From Clostridiales bacterium (GTDB lineage: Bacteria; Bacillota; Clostridia; Oscillospirales; Ruminococcaceae), in NCBI GenBank assembly GCA_019423685.1, contig JAHZAY010000010.1:41967-105966 (forward strand): 64,000 bases of DNA. Direction: 5' to 3'. Positions 44,518-52,553 of this stretch are shown in pieces. A program made the translations under genes and the position numbers. Each line of letters starts with the position of its first letter. Position 1 is the first letter of the stretch. Under the pieces are notes generated by a model, which saw nothing but the letters and a program-made list of their open reading frames with translations, was not told the DNA's origin and made no database searches.

Positions 44518-45347
44518 TGGAGGGGCAGATCGTGCAGCGGGTGCGCACCATCACCGCGCTCCGGCAGACAAAGCGCGGGAGGATGGCCGTCTTTTTTGAC
44601 GGGGAGTTTGACTTTTCTGTCGACGACGAGACGCTGCTGCGCTTTGACCTGAAGGTGGGCCGAAAGCTGGACGAAGAGCAGTATGAGCAGCTTCGCGAGC
44701 AGACCCAATACCAGAAGGCAAAGGAAAAGGCCTTTTCGCTGCTCTCCCACCGCTCCTATTCGAGTGGGCAGCTGCGGCAGAAACTGGAGGAATTTTCCCC
44801 GGACTGTGTCGAGCGGGTGCTGTCCCGCTGCCAGGAATTGGGGCTGCTGGACGATTTGGACTATGCGGTGCGCTGTGCAAAGGATTTGCTGCACCTCAAA
44901 CACTTCAGCTTGAGCCGTGTGCAGCAGGAGCTGCGCCGCCGCGGCATTGGGAACAATGACATTGAGGATGCGATGCAGCAGCTGGAGGAGTTTGATGAAG
45001 AGCAGGCGCTTGCCCAGCTGATCCAAAAAAAGTATGCAGCCTGCTTGCAGGAGGAAAAGGCGCGCCGCCGGGCTTTTGCGGCCCTGGTGCGGTTGGGCTA
45101 TGACCCCTCCGCTATCCGGCAGGAGATGGCCAAGGTGCTCGACGCACTGCCGCAGGAAGAGCGTCAAACACGAGAAGTTTCCCAAAAGCAATTGCCGCCG
45201 CTGCGTTCGGTGCTGCTCAAAAAGTACCGCAGCGCGCTGCACGATCCCAAGGGACAGGCGCGGGCAATTCGGGGAATGATGCGGTTGGGCTATCCTTACG
45301 GCGAGATCCGGCAGGAGCTCGAACAGTTGCTGGAAGAAGAACAATAG
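44517..45347 (+). CDS. recX: Regulatory protein RecX
   Basis: RecX modulates RecA filaments. The 276-residue protein has the three-helix RecX repeats: AFSLLSHRSYSSGQLRQKLEE, YAVRCAKDLLHLKHFSLSRVQQELRRRGI and RRRAFAALVRLGYDPSAIRQEM. An extra C-terminal repeat-like segment (AIRGMMRLGYPYGEIRQEL) makes it longer than the short E. coli form and similar to Firmicutes RecX. It overlaps recA by one base and is followed by rimO 31 bases later. Confidence 0.93.
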   Translation: MEGQIVQRVRTITALRQTKRGRMAVFFDGEFDFSVDDETLLRFDLKVGRKLDEEQYEQLREQTQYQKAKEKAFSLLSHRSYSSGQLRQKLEEFSPDCVERVLSRCQELGLLDDLDYAVRCAKDLLHLKHFSLSRVQQELRRRGIGNNDIEDAMQQLEEFDEEQALAQLIQKKYAACLQEEKARRRAFAALVRLGYDPSAIRQEMAKVLDALPQEERQTREVSQKQLPPLRSVLLKKYRSALHDPKGQARAIRGMMRLGYPYGEIRQELEQLLEEEQ

Positions 45348-45378
45348 AAGGAAACAATATACCAGGAAGGAAGAAACT

Positions 45379-46713
45379 ATGGCAGTAAAAGTTGGGATGG
45401 TGTCGCTGGGATGCTCCAAAAACCAGGTGGACGCCGAAATTTTGCTGGCGCTGATGGTGGAAAACGGCTATGAGATCTGTGCCGACCCGCAGCAGTGCGA
45501 CGTTGTGATTATCAATACCTGCGGGTTTATCGAGGACGCGAAGAAGGAGTCGATCGAGACCATCTTCGAATTTGCCCAGCTCAAGGCAGAGGGAAAGGTC
45601 AAGGTGCTGGTTGTCACCGGCTGTTTGGCCGAGCGCTACCAGGATCAGCTGGTCAGCGAGATCCCGGAAGCGGACGTCGTATTGGGCATCGGCAAAAACA
45701 GCGAGATTGCAAAGGCAGTCAAAGCGGCCTTGGACGGCAAGCGGGTAGCGGCCTTTGGAGACAAGGCCGATCTGCCGCTCAACGGCGACAGGGTGCTGAG
45801 CACCGAGAAATATTCCGCCTACTTAAAGATTGCAGAGGGCTGCGACAACAAGTGCAGCTACTGTGCCATTCCGCTCATTCGCGGCGGTTTCCGCTCCCGC
45901 AGAATGGAGGACATTCTGCAAGAGGCCCGGGGACTGGCCGAGAGCGGCGTCAAAGAATTAAACCTTGTGGCGCAGGACACCACCAAGTACGGACAGGACC
46001 TGTATGGAGAATATGCGCTGGATAAGCTGCTGACCGAGCTGTGCAAGATTGACGGCTTCCACTGGATTCGCGTGCTGTACGGCTACCCGGACCGCGTCAC
46101 CGACAGCCTGCTGGAAGTGATGGCCAAGGAACCAAAGGTTGTCAAATACATCGACCTGCCCCTGCAGCACGCCAGCGGCAAGGTATTGAAAGAGATGAAC
46201 CGCAACGGCGACTTTGATTCGCTGTGTGCCCTGATGCAGAAGATCCGCGACAAAGTGCCGGGCGTTGTGCTGCGCACCACCCTCATTGCCGGTTTCCCCG
46301 GAGAAACCGAGGAAGACTTTGCACAGCTGTGCGAGTTTGTCAAGACAGTTCGGTTTGACCGGCTCGGCTGCTTTGCCTATTCCCAGGAGGAGGACACCCC
46401 TGCGGGAGAGCGCGAGGACCAGATCGATCCACAGGTGCGCATGCACCGTGCAGACCTGATTATGGAGGAGCAGATGGACATTGCCTTTGAAAAGGGCAAG
46501 GAGCTTGTCGGCAAAAAGCTGGAAGTCTTAGTGGAAGGCTATGATGAGGACCAGCAGATGTATTACGGCAGAAGCTATATGGATGCTCCGGACATCGACA
46601 CCAAGACAAACTTTGTCACCGAGCGCGAAAATGTCAAGCCCGGCGAATTTGTCTGGGTTGAGGTGCTCGATTCGGTCGGCTATGACCTGATCGGGCGCGA
46701 GATCCTCGCATAG
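45379..46713 (+). CDS. rimO: Ribosomal protein S12 methylthiotransferase RimO
   Basis: RimO is a radical SAM enzyme that methylthiolates Asp of ribosomal protein S12. The 444-residue protein has the N-terminal UPF0004 domain with Cys residues (SLGCSKNQVD, NTCGFIEDA, VVTGCLAERY). The radical SAM cluster CDNKCSYCAIP (CxxxCxxC) and a C-terminal TRAM domain (ELVGKKLEVLVEGYDED) complete it. AAGGAAGGAAG precedes the start. It sits between recX and pgsA, the usual clostridial order rimO-pgsA near recA. Confidence 0.97.
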   Translation: MAVKVGMVSLGCSKNQVDAEILLALMVENGYEICADPQQCDVVIINTCGFIEDAKKESIETIFEFAQLKAEGKVKVLVVTGCLAERYQDQLVSEIPEADVVLGIGKNSEIAKAVKAALDGKRVAAFGDKADLPLNGDRVLSTEKYSAYLKIAEGCDNKCSYCAIPLIRGGFRSRRMEDILQEARGLAESGVKELNLVAQDTTKYGQDLYGEYALDKLLTELCKIDGFHWIRVLYGYPDRVTDSLLEVMAKEPKVVKYIDLPLQHASGKVLKEMNRNGDFDSLCALMQKIRDKVPGVVLRTTLIAGFPGETEEDFAQLCEFVKTVRFDRLGCFAYSQEEDTPAGEREDQIDPQVRMHRADLIMEEQMDIAFEKGKELVGKKLEVLVEGYDEDQQMYYGRSYMDAPDIDTKTNFVTERENVKPGEFVWVEVLDSVGYDLIGREILA

Positions 46714-46751
46714 AGGAGTACTGACACCAACAAGATAAAGAAGGGTTCCCA

Positions 46752-47303
46752 ATGAATTTACCGAATAAGCTGACCATGCTGCGGATTTTGCTGATCCCGG
46801 TCTTTATGGTCTTTGTGGAGTTGCAAAGCGTTCCCGGCCACATCCTGTGGGCGCTTGTAGTCTTTGTCGTCGCGTCGCTGACCGACATGATCGACGGCAA
46901 GATTGCGAGAAAATATAACCTTGTCACCGACTTTGGCAAGTTTATGGACCCGTTGGCCGACAAAATTTTGGTCACGGCGGCGCTGATCTATTTTGTACGG
47001 ATGGAATTGGCGCCGGCATGGGTTGTCATCCTGATTTTGGCGCGGGAATTTCTGGTGACCTCGCTGCGGCTGATTGCGGCGGGCAAGGGAATTGTCATTG
47101 CTGCTGACCGATGGGGAAAATACAAGACAGCCACCACCATGGTGTGGATCTGCTATGCCCTCTTGATGGAGCAGTTCTGGACGGATGTGCCGTTGGCACT
47201 GGCCATTCACATCGCGCTGATGGCTTTATCGCTGGGCTTGACGCTGCTGTCGGGCGCAAACTATCTCATCAAAAACCGCGCGCTCATCGCGCAGGCAAAA
47301 TAG
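46752..47303 (+). CDS. pgsA: CDP-diacylglycerol-glycerol-3-phosphate 3-phosphatidyltransferase
   Basis: PgsA makes phosphatidylglycerol phosphate, the committed step to PG and cardiolipin. PG is also the donor for Lgt. The 183-residue membrane protein begins MNLPNKLTMLRILLIPVF, the classic start, and has the CDP-alcohol phosphotransferase motif in DMIDGKIARKYNLVTDFGKFMDPLAD (first two Asp, then two more). About five transmembrane helices follow. It is the last gene of the recA-recX-rimO-pgsA cluster. Confidence 0.97.
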   Translation: MNLPNKLTMLRILLIPVFMVFVELQSVPGHILWALVVFVVASLTDMIDGKIARKYNLVTDFGKFMDPLADKILVTAALIYFVRMELAPAWVVILILAREFLVTSLRLIAAGKGIVIAADRWGKYKTATTMVWICYALLMEQFWTDVPLALAIHIALMALSLGLTLLSGANYLIKNRALIAQAK

Positions 47304-47393
47304 CCTGATACAGAATAAAGGCGGGCTGCAAACTGGCCCCTTCGGTGTTGGCTTGTGCAGTGCGGGAAGGGAAAAACTTTTGCGCCTAGCCTC

Positions 47394-47422
47394 TTGCAAT
47401 CCAAAAGGAAATGTGGTACGCT
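47394..47422 (+). promoter_or_regulatory. Promoter of the cysS T-box unit
   Basis: TTGCAA and TACGCT are separated by 17 bases, ahead of the T-box leader. Confidence 0.6.
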
Positions 47423-47435
47423 GATAAAACAATAG

Positions 47436-47695
47436 TGCAAATGCGCCGACACAGGAAGAGTAGGAAGGTGCATCCCCGAACAGAGAGGCCGGGCAAAGGT
47501 GAGAGCCGGCTGTTGGGTGAACCCTTTTGAATGCGCCTGTCAGCAGGCCCCCGGAACGAGAGAATCCAGTATGGGGGCACGTATTCCCTGCGTTAAAGGG
47601 CCGAGTGATAAATTTTGAAGTGGGACCGCGGAGTCAATGCCGCCTTCATCTGTCGTACAGACAGGTGGAGGCGGCTTCCTTTATTTTGGCAAAAA
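47436..47695 (+). promoter_or_regulatory. T-box riboswitch (cysteine) upstream of cysS
   Basis: The T-box core TGGGACCGCGG lies at 47621-47631. The terminator stem pairs GCCGCCTTCATCTG with CAGGTGGAGGCGGC (47639-47677) and is followed by TTCCTTTATTTT. In stem I, CCTGTC at 47536-47541 can pair with GACACAGG near 47459-47466. The codon TGC (47532-47534) directly 5' of it is a plausible cysteine specifier, matching cysS. Confidence 0.92.
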
Positions 47696-47872
47696 AGAGG
47701 GAAAGCTGTAGCCAAACGGCCGATTTGCACTGCTGTTGCAGCTGAGCTTTTGTCCGCCTCCTTGCAGGGAGGATAAGCGTCAAAAACAGCGCAAGAGGTT
47801 AACAAAGCAAAAAATATTTTGTATGAATGAGGTATCGCTTCCATACGATTTTGAGAAAAGGAGAGATCTTCG
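47696..47872 (+). other. cysS leader after the T-box terminator
   Basis: About 175 bases between the T-box terminator and the cysS start hold no gene. The sequence is unremarkable apart from GCAGCTGAGC near 47737. Confidence 0.4.
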
Positions 47873-49276
47873 ATGAAAATATTCAACACATTGACAAGAG
47901 AAAAAGAGGAGTTTGTTCCGCTGGAACCGGGCAAGGTCAAGATGTATGCCTGCGGTCCGACCGTCTACAACTTCATTCACATCGGCAATGCCCGCCCGAT
48001 CTGTGTCTTTGATACGCTGCGGCGCTATTTGGAGTTTCGCGGCTATGATGTGACCTTCGTGCAGAACTTCACCGACATCGACGACAAGATTATCAACAAG
48101 GCCAACGAAGAGGGCGTCACCGCAAAAGAGATTGCCGAGCGGTATATTGCCGAGTACAAGGTAGACACCGAGGGATTGGGTGTGCGTCCGGCAGACATCC
48201 AGCCAAAGGCCACCGAGACCATCGACGAGATTGAGAAGATTGTGGAGACGCTGGAGGACAAAGGCTATGCCTATGAGGCGGGCGGCGACGTGCTGTTTCG
48301 CACCAGAAAGGACCCGGGTTACGGCAAACTGTCCCACCAGCCGCTGGAAGAGCTGGAAAGCGGCGCGCGCATCAGTGTCGGCGAACACAAGGAGGACCCG
48401 CTGGACTTTGTTTTGTGGAAGGCCGCAAAGCCGGGTGAGCCGAGCTGGCCATCCCGTTGGGGTCAGGGCCGTCCGGGCTGGCACATCGAGTGCACCGCGA
48501 TGATTCACAAACACCTGGGCCAGACCATTGACATCCACTGCGGCGGACAGGACTTAATCTTCCCGCACCACGAAAACGAGATTGCCCAGTCGGAATGCTG
48601 CACCGGCAAGCCCTATGCGCGCTACTGGATGCACAACGGCTACATCAACGTCGACAACAAGAAGATGAGCAAATCGCTGGGCAATTTCTTCACCGTGCGC
48701 GAAGTGGCCGAAAAGTACGGCTATGAGCCGATCAAGTACATGATGCTCTCCGCACACTACCGCAGCCCAATCAACTACAGCCTTGCCATCATTGAGCAGT
48801 GCAAGGCCGCATTGGAGCGCCTGTATAACTGCCGCGACAACCTGGACTTTGCGATTCAGAACGCCCTGCCGCAGACCAGCGACGCCGCAGCGGACAGCCA
48901 GATGATGGAACAGCTGAAAAAGCGCCGCGAACAGTTCATCGAAGCGATGGACGACGACCTGAACACCGCCGACGGCATTGCGGCACTGTTTGAGCTGGCG
49001 CGCGACATCAACACCTTCATTGCAGCGCCCCGCGCCAAGGAGCCGCTGGAAGCGGCGGCCAAGCAGTTTGATGAGCTGGCCGGTGTTCTGGGACTTTTGT
49101 ACAACCGCAAGAAGGAAAATCTGGACGCACAGATCGAGGAGCTGATTGCGCAGCGCCAGCAGGCACGCAAGGAAAAGAACTTTGCGTTGGCAGACAAGAT
49201 CCGCGATGAGCTCAAGGCACAGGGAATTGTCCTGCTGGATACGCCACAGGGCGTACAGTGGAAGAGAGAAAACTAA
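47873..49276 (+). CDS. cysS: Cysteinyl-tRNA synthetase
   Basis: CysS is a monomeric class I synthetase with a zinc-assisted cysteine site. The 467-residue protein has the zinc Cys in YACGPTVYN, the HIGH-like HIGNARP, the GWHIECTAM segment with Cys, the second zinc ligands in FPHHENEIAQ, and KMSKSLGNF. The C-terminal anticodon domain contains the usual helical segment. AAAGGAGAGA precedes the ATG. A cysteine T-box lies upstream. Confidence 0.98.
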   Translation: MKIFNTLTREKEEFVPLEPGKVKMYACGPTVYNFIHIGNARPICVFDTLRRYLEFRGYDVTFVQNFTDIDDKIINKANEEGVTAKEIAERYIAEYKVDTEGLGVRPADIQPKATETIDEIEKIVETLEDKGYAYEAGGDVLFRTRKDPGYGKLSHQPLEELESGARISVGEHKEDPLDFVLWKAAKPGEPSWPSRWGQGRPGWHIECTAMIHKHLGQTIDIHCGGQDLIFPHHENEIAQSECCTGKPYARYWMHNGYINVDNKKMSKSLGNFFTVREVAEKYGYEPIKYMMLSAHYRSPINYSLAIIEQCKAALERLYNCRDNLDFAIQNALPQTSDAAADSQMMEQLKKRREQFIEAMDDDLNTADGIAALFELARDINTFIAAPRAKEPLEAAAKQFDELAGVLGLLYNRKKENLDAQIEELIAQRQQARKEKNFALADKIRDELKAQGIVLLDTPQGVQWKREN

Positions 49277-49300
49277 TCACCACACCCTAGAAAAAAGCAA

Positions 49301-49337
49301 CGGGGGAGGAGAAAGTCTTACGCTTTCTCCTCCCCCG
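49301..49337. terminator. Terminator between cysS and the membrane protein gene
   Basis: A perfect 15-bp stem CGGGGGAGGAGAAAG with its complement lies between convergent genes; T-runs occur on both sides. Confidence 0.92.
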
Positions 49338-49357
49338 CTTTTACAGCAAAGAAAGGT

Positions 49358-49759
49358 TTAACGTACCGTGCCAAAGCCGAACAGGACGCCAGCCAGCGCA
49401 AAGCACAGCGGATTGCGCAGCAAGAGCATCAGGGAATAGAGGGTGTCCGACCCAGCCAGCATGAACAGGACGCCGCAGAGGTAGATCAGCAAAAAGAAGA
49501 TGGGGAGGATCAGCAGCAGCATCCGAATGCCGGCGGGAATTCTGCGCAAAAAGAGGTTGCCAAAAAACGAGATGAGACCTGCCGGTGCACACAAGCAGAG
49601 CAGCGGGTAAAACAGGAGGGAGTACAGGCCGCTGTACAGGTTTAGATAGTGGGAAAGTTCATAGGGGCGCAGCCAGATGTGGTAGACGAGAAGATAGAGA
49701 AGGCTGATGACCGAGGCAATCAGGCAGAAGATTGAAAAACCGGTGGCTTGTCGCGTCAT
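49358..49759 (-). CDS. Small four-helix membrane protein, paralog A
   Basis: The 133-residue product is almost wholly hydrophobic, with four transmembrane segments (about residues 8-30, 43-68, 78-100 and 112-130). It starts MTRQATGFSIFCLIASVISL and contains RRIPAGIRMLLLILPIFFLL and AGVLFGFG. It aligns along its full length with the product of 52554-52964 (MTRKLKSYLG..., RVPESSAKYLLIAS, PGVLFILG), so the two are paralogs. No known family was recognised. GGAGG precedes the start. It is monocistronic. Confidence 0.75.
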   Translation of the reverse strand: MTRQATGFSIFCLIASVISLLYLLVYHIWLRPYELSHYLNLYSGLYSLLFYPLLCLCAPAGLISFFGNLFLRRIPAGIRMLLLILPIFFLLIYLCGVLFMLAGSDTLYSLMLLLRNPLCFALAGVLFGFGTVR

Positions 49760-49900
49760 AAAAAAACCTCCTAGTATAAAGCTTTCTTCCATTATAGCAT
49801 GGCGGCAGCACAGTGTCCAGCAAAAGGAAAGGTCTTTTAGAGGGTGCACAGCCATCCCTTTATTTTGGCAGTGTGGGGAGGCCAATGACAGCAAAGCAGG

Positions 49901-49929
49901 TTGATTTTTGAGGAGAGCCAATCTATAAT
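49901..49929 (+). promoter_or_regulatory. Promoter of the Cof-type HAD gene
   Basis: TTGATT and TATAAT are separated by exactly 17 bases. Confidence 0.78.
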
Positions 49930-49971
49930 GAAAAAGAAGTGCTGTACGATGGGAAAGGATGTGTTTTAAAG

Positions 49972-50847
49972 ATGAATACCTTGTACGTCTCGGATGTGGA
50001 CGGAACGATTTATCGTGGGGGACAGGAAGGGCTGCGCCAGAGCAGCCGCACGCTTTTTGAGAAGATCCTTTCCCAAGGGACGTGGCTGACGGTGGCTTCG
50101 GGGCGAAATTTATACGGCGTCTACGACTTATCAAAGCTTGCCGGCATCTCTCTGCCGGTCATCGCCTACAACGGAGCTGCTATCTACGACTTTACAAAGG
50201 GAGAGGCGGTCGCAACCTTTCCGATCGAGGCGGAGAATGCCGGGCGCATCTTTGCGCTGCTGGATAGCCAAAAAGCGCCGTACCAGACCTGCATCTTTCA
50301 TCCGACGCAGCAGCGCAGCATCGGCTACTTGCAAAACGGCTACCGCACCCGCCACTTTCAGGAGCACCGGGAGAGGATTTTGCAGGGACAGGAGGAGGCG
50401 GTTCACCCCGTCAGCGGGCTGGCCTACGATGAGCCAGTGACCGACGGTAGCCGCGAGCAGCTGTTGGACGGGCAGTGTTTATACATCGGTTCGGCCGGCA
50501 AGCAGGAGCAGATCGGCGCGATCTATGAGCAGGTCAAAGCGCTGCCCGGCATATCGGCGGTGATGCACTGCAGCCCCTACAATTCACAGCGGTGGTTTGT
50601 GGACATCGGCTCGGACAAAGCGGGCAAGGGGCAGGCGGCGGAATATCTCAAAAAGCTGCTTCATGCGCAGGAGCTTGTCACCTTTGGGGACAATCACAAC
50701 GACATCCCCATGCTGACCGTTGCCGATCGCAGCTATGTGGTGCCGGAAGCGCCTGACGAGGTAAAGCAGGTGGCGACGGCGGTCTTGCCGGAGGGGGATG
50801 ACTGCGTACTGGAATTTATTGCAGCCGACCGCAGCAAGCAGGGATAG
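49972..50847 (+). CDS. Cof-type HAD-IIB phosphatase
   Basis: The 291-residue product is a haloacid dehalogenase superfamily phosphatase of the Cof/IIB type. Motif I is YVSDVDGTIY, motif II VASGRNLYG, the Lys of motif III is in SDKAGKGQAAEYL, and motif IV is TFGDNHNDIPML. A IIB cap domain lies between about residues 80 and 200. Members dephosphorylate sugar phosphates, FMN or pyridoxal phosphate; this one's substrate is not evident. AAAGGATG precedes the ATG. A second HAD enzyme is encoded convergently downstream. Confidence 0.9.
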   Translation: MNTLYVSDVDGTIYRGGQEGLRQSSRTLFEKILSQGTWLTVASGRNLYGVYDLSKLAGISLPVIAYNGAAIYDFTKGEAVATFPIEAENAGRIFALLDSQKAPYQTCIFHPTQQRSIGYLQNGYRTRHFQEHRERILQGQEEAVHPVSGLAYDEPVTDGSREQLLDGQCLYIGSAGKQEQIGAIYEQVKALPGISAVMHCSPYNSQRWFVDIGSDKAGKGQAAEYLKKLLHAQELVTFGDNHNDIPMLTVADRSYVVPEAPDEVKQVATAVLPEGDDCVLEFIAADRSKQG

Positions 50848-50866
50848 GTTCAGGAAATCAAAAAAA

Positions 50867-50912
50867 GGCAAGCCACGCAACCGGTGGAAAAACCGGCAGT
50901 GATTTGCCTTTT
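50867..50912. terminator. Terminator between the two HAD genes
   Basis: AAGGCAA and TTGCCTT arms enclose an inner GGTTTTTCCACC loop region; T-runs on both sides serve the convergent genes. Confidence 0.8.
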
Positions 50913-50922
50913 CTTTTTCATC

Positions 50923-51642
50923 TCATTTTCTATTGCAGGGCGGAAGAATCTCCAAAAGTTCCGGCAGCGAATGAATTTCGTAGCGGATTGGCCCGGCGGG
51001 GAAGAGGAGGTCTTGCGGTGCAAACTGTCCCTTTTGGTTGAGCCAGCAGGCATCGACTCCGGCCCGGCGTGCACCCTCCATATCGGAGGAGAGGGAGTCG
51101 CCCACCATCAGGGCAGTTTCCGGGTGAAAGTTGGGAATCTGTGCAAAGACATAGTCGTAAAATTCCCTGAGCGGTTTTTGATAGCCGCTTTCCTCAGAGA
51201 CAAAAATGCCGCTGAGATAGGGCTGCAGGCCGCTGCCGCCGATCCGCCGGCGCTGAGGGGAGGAGACGCCGTTTGTCAGGATGTACAGCCGGTAGCCTCG
51301 GTGGTACAATGTTTGGCATACCGGCAGGGCATGGGGCATCAGCTGGGTGCCGTAGCCGAGATTGAACAGATATTCCCGGTTAAAGGCGTCGGTGTCGATG
51401 CCGCTCACCCGCAGCTGTGCGAAGAGAGCGGCAAATCGGGTGGCCAAAAGCTGTGGGCGGGTAATTTCCCCGCGCTCAAACTGCCGCCACAATTGCTGGT
51501 TAATCTGTTGATAGGCGGCGTCGGTTTGGTCGGTAAAGTGCATGTCGTGCTGCATGAAGGTGCGCTGCAATGCCTGGCGTTCGGCAGCGGGAAAGTCCAT
51601 CAGCGTCTCGTCGGCATCGAGCAGCAGTGTGTCGTAGTGCAT
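50923..51642 (-). CDS. YjjG-type HAD pyrimidine nucleotidase
   Basis: The 239-residue product is a HAD-IA hydrolase of the YjjG type. Motif I is LLDADETLMDF (DxDxT), motif II ILTNGVS, motif III SGYQKPLREFY and motif IV MVGDSLSSDMEGARRAG; the helical cap lies between motif I and II. YjjG-type enzymes hydrolyse non-canonical pyrimidine nucleotides and protect DNA from modified bases. ATG at 51642 is chosen because AAGGGGG lies about eight bases ahead; a TTG three bases earlier is less likely. Confidence 0.9.
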   Translation of the reverse strand: MHYDTLLLDADETLMDFPAAERQALQRTFMQHDMHFTDQTDAAYQQINQQLWRQFERGEITRPQLLATRFAALFAQLRVSGIDTDAFNREYLFNLGYGTQLMPHALPVCQTLYHRGYRLYILTNGVSSPQRRRIGGSGLQPYLSGIFVSEESGYQKPLREFYDYVFAQIPNFHPETALMVGDSLSSDMEGARRAGVDACWLNQKGQFAPQDLLFPAGPIRYEIHSLPELLEILPPCNRK

Positions 51643-51853
51643 CAAAGAGTCCCCCTTGTTTGCTACAATAATTTTATGCTACCACCCGATCCGGCAGCTT
51701 GTCAAGGCAAGAGGACAAAACGCCCCCTGATCTTTTCGAGCAGGGGGGTAGACACAGCGCAAGAGGGGAAATTTTTACAAAAAGGCCATTGCAGGCGGCA
51801 AAGATGTCAAATGGAGGGCATAAGAAAAGCGCCCTTTAATAGGGACGCACCGA

Positions 51854-52072
51854 CTAACGTGCCTCGATCAGGCGTTTCCAATAAATTCGGCAGCTTTCGC
51901 ACAAGCTGGATAGTACAAAGCAACCTGCAAAAATCAAGCCAAAGCTCAAAGTGTTCTGTACAAAGAATAGCAGGCTGCACGGAAATGGGAAATTGGCCAG
52001 CAACATAAGAGAAGCTAGCGTAACAGCAGCGGAAATTTTTAGTGCATGAGAAAATATCTGTTTTACCATCAT
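51854..52072 (-). CDS. Small two-helix membrane protein
   Basis: The 72-residue product has two hydrophobic segments (about residues 13-30 and 36-58) and a basic C-terminus (RIYWKRLIEAR). It is unrelated in detail to the four-helix paralogs nearby, though similar in size to small membrane regulators or immunity proteins. AAGAAGG precedes the ATG. A perfect 14-bp palindrome lies upstream, suggesting repressor control. The family is unknown and a second in-frame ATG follows directly. Confidence 0.55.
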   Translation of the reverse strand: MMVKQIFSHALKISAAVTLASLMLLANFPFPCSLLFFVQNTLSFGLIFAGCFVLSSLCESCRIYWKRLIEAR

Positions 52073-52133
52073 CACAAAGAACCTTCTTTCCAACAGAATA
52101 GCAAGCCGAAAAGCGGCTGATGAAAACGGAGAA

Positions 52134-52147
52134 ACAGACCGGTCTGT
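52134..52147. promoter_or_regulatory. Palindromic operator candidate upstream of the two-helix gene
   Basis: ACAGACCGGTCTGT is a perfect 14-bp palindrome. A second palindrome AGGTACCT (52150-52157) adjoins it. On the minus strand they lie in the promoter region of the gene at 51854-52072 and resemble dimeric repressor sites such as those of TetR-family proteins. Confidence 0.55.
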
Positions 52148-52306
52148 ATAGGTACCTTATACCTTAATCATACACAAATCCGGCGGGGAAATCAATTTCC
52201 TTTTTGGCCAAAGAAACGGGAACTTCATTGTGAAAGTGCACAAAAATATTCCACAAAATTAAGATATATTGCTTTAAATCACGAAAGTGCGGCTAAAAAA
52301 AGGCAA

Positions 52307-52338
52307 AAAATTCTCCTTGCGTGAGCGGGGAGAAAAAA
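52307..52338 (-). terminator. Terminator behind the 67-codon ORF
   Basis: On the minus strand TTCTCC pairs with GGAGAA around a 12-base loop, followed by TTTTTTG. It lies 10 bases beyond the stop of the ORF at 52348. Confidence 0.65.
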
Positions 52339-52347
52339 GCTAGACAT

Positions 52348-52551
52348 TTAAAATTGGTTGTGCAAGGTAAAGGACCAAGTTCGAGTTCCCATTTGATAAG
52401 AGAGTGTAAGATTTGCACCAATACCACCAAGATACGGTATGCCATAGAACTCAAATCCGGTGGTGAGATAGAAGTTATTGTTTACATGGCAAGCACCTAG
52501 CTCGTTATGCGTATCAGGGAACACACCGGTACACAGAAAATTATTCTGAAT
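52348..52551 (-). CDS. 67-codon ORF with apparent AUU start, unknown protein
   Basis: Read on the minus strand, ATT at 52551 is preceded by AAGGAGGAG with GGAGG seven bases ahead, and opens a clean frame (I/M)QNNFLCTGVFPDTHNELG... ending FTLHNQF. The frame contains no ATG, GTG or TTG near the start; the first canonical start codon is an internal GTG about ten codons in. The product is rich in aromatic, Gly and Thr residues in alternating patterns, suggestive of beta strands, with two Cys residues. It starts two bases beyond the stop codon of the four-helix gene, and a terminator follows, so the two would form an operon. It may instead be a remnant of a larger gene. The family is not recognised. 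Confidence 0.4.
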   Translation of the reverse strand: MQNNFLCTGVFPDTHNELGACHVNNNFYLTTGFEFYGIPYLGGIGANLTLSYQMGTRTWSFTLHNQF

Positions 52552-52553
52552 TT

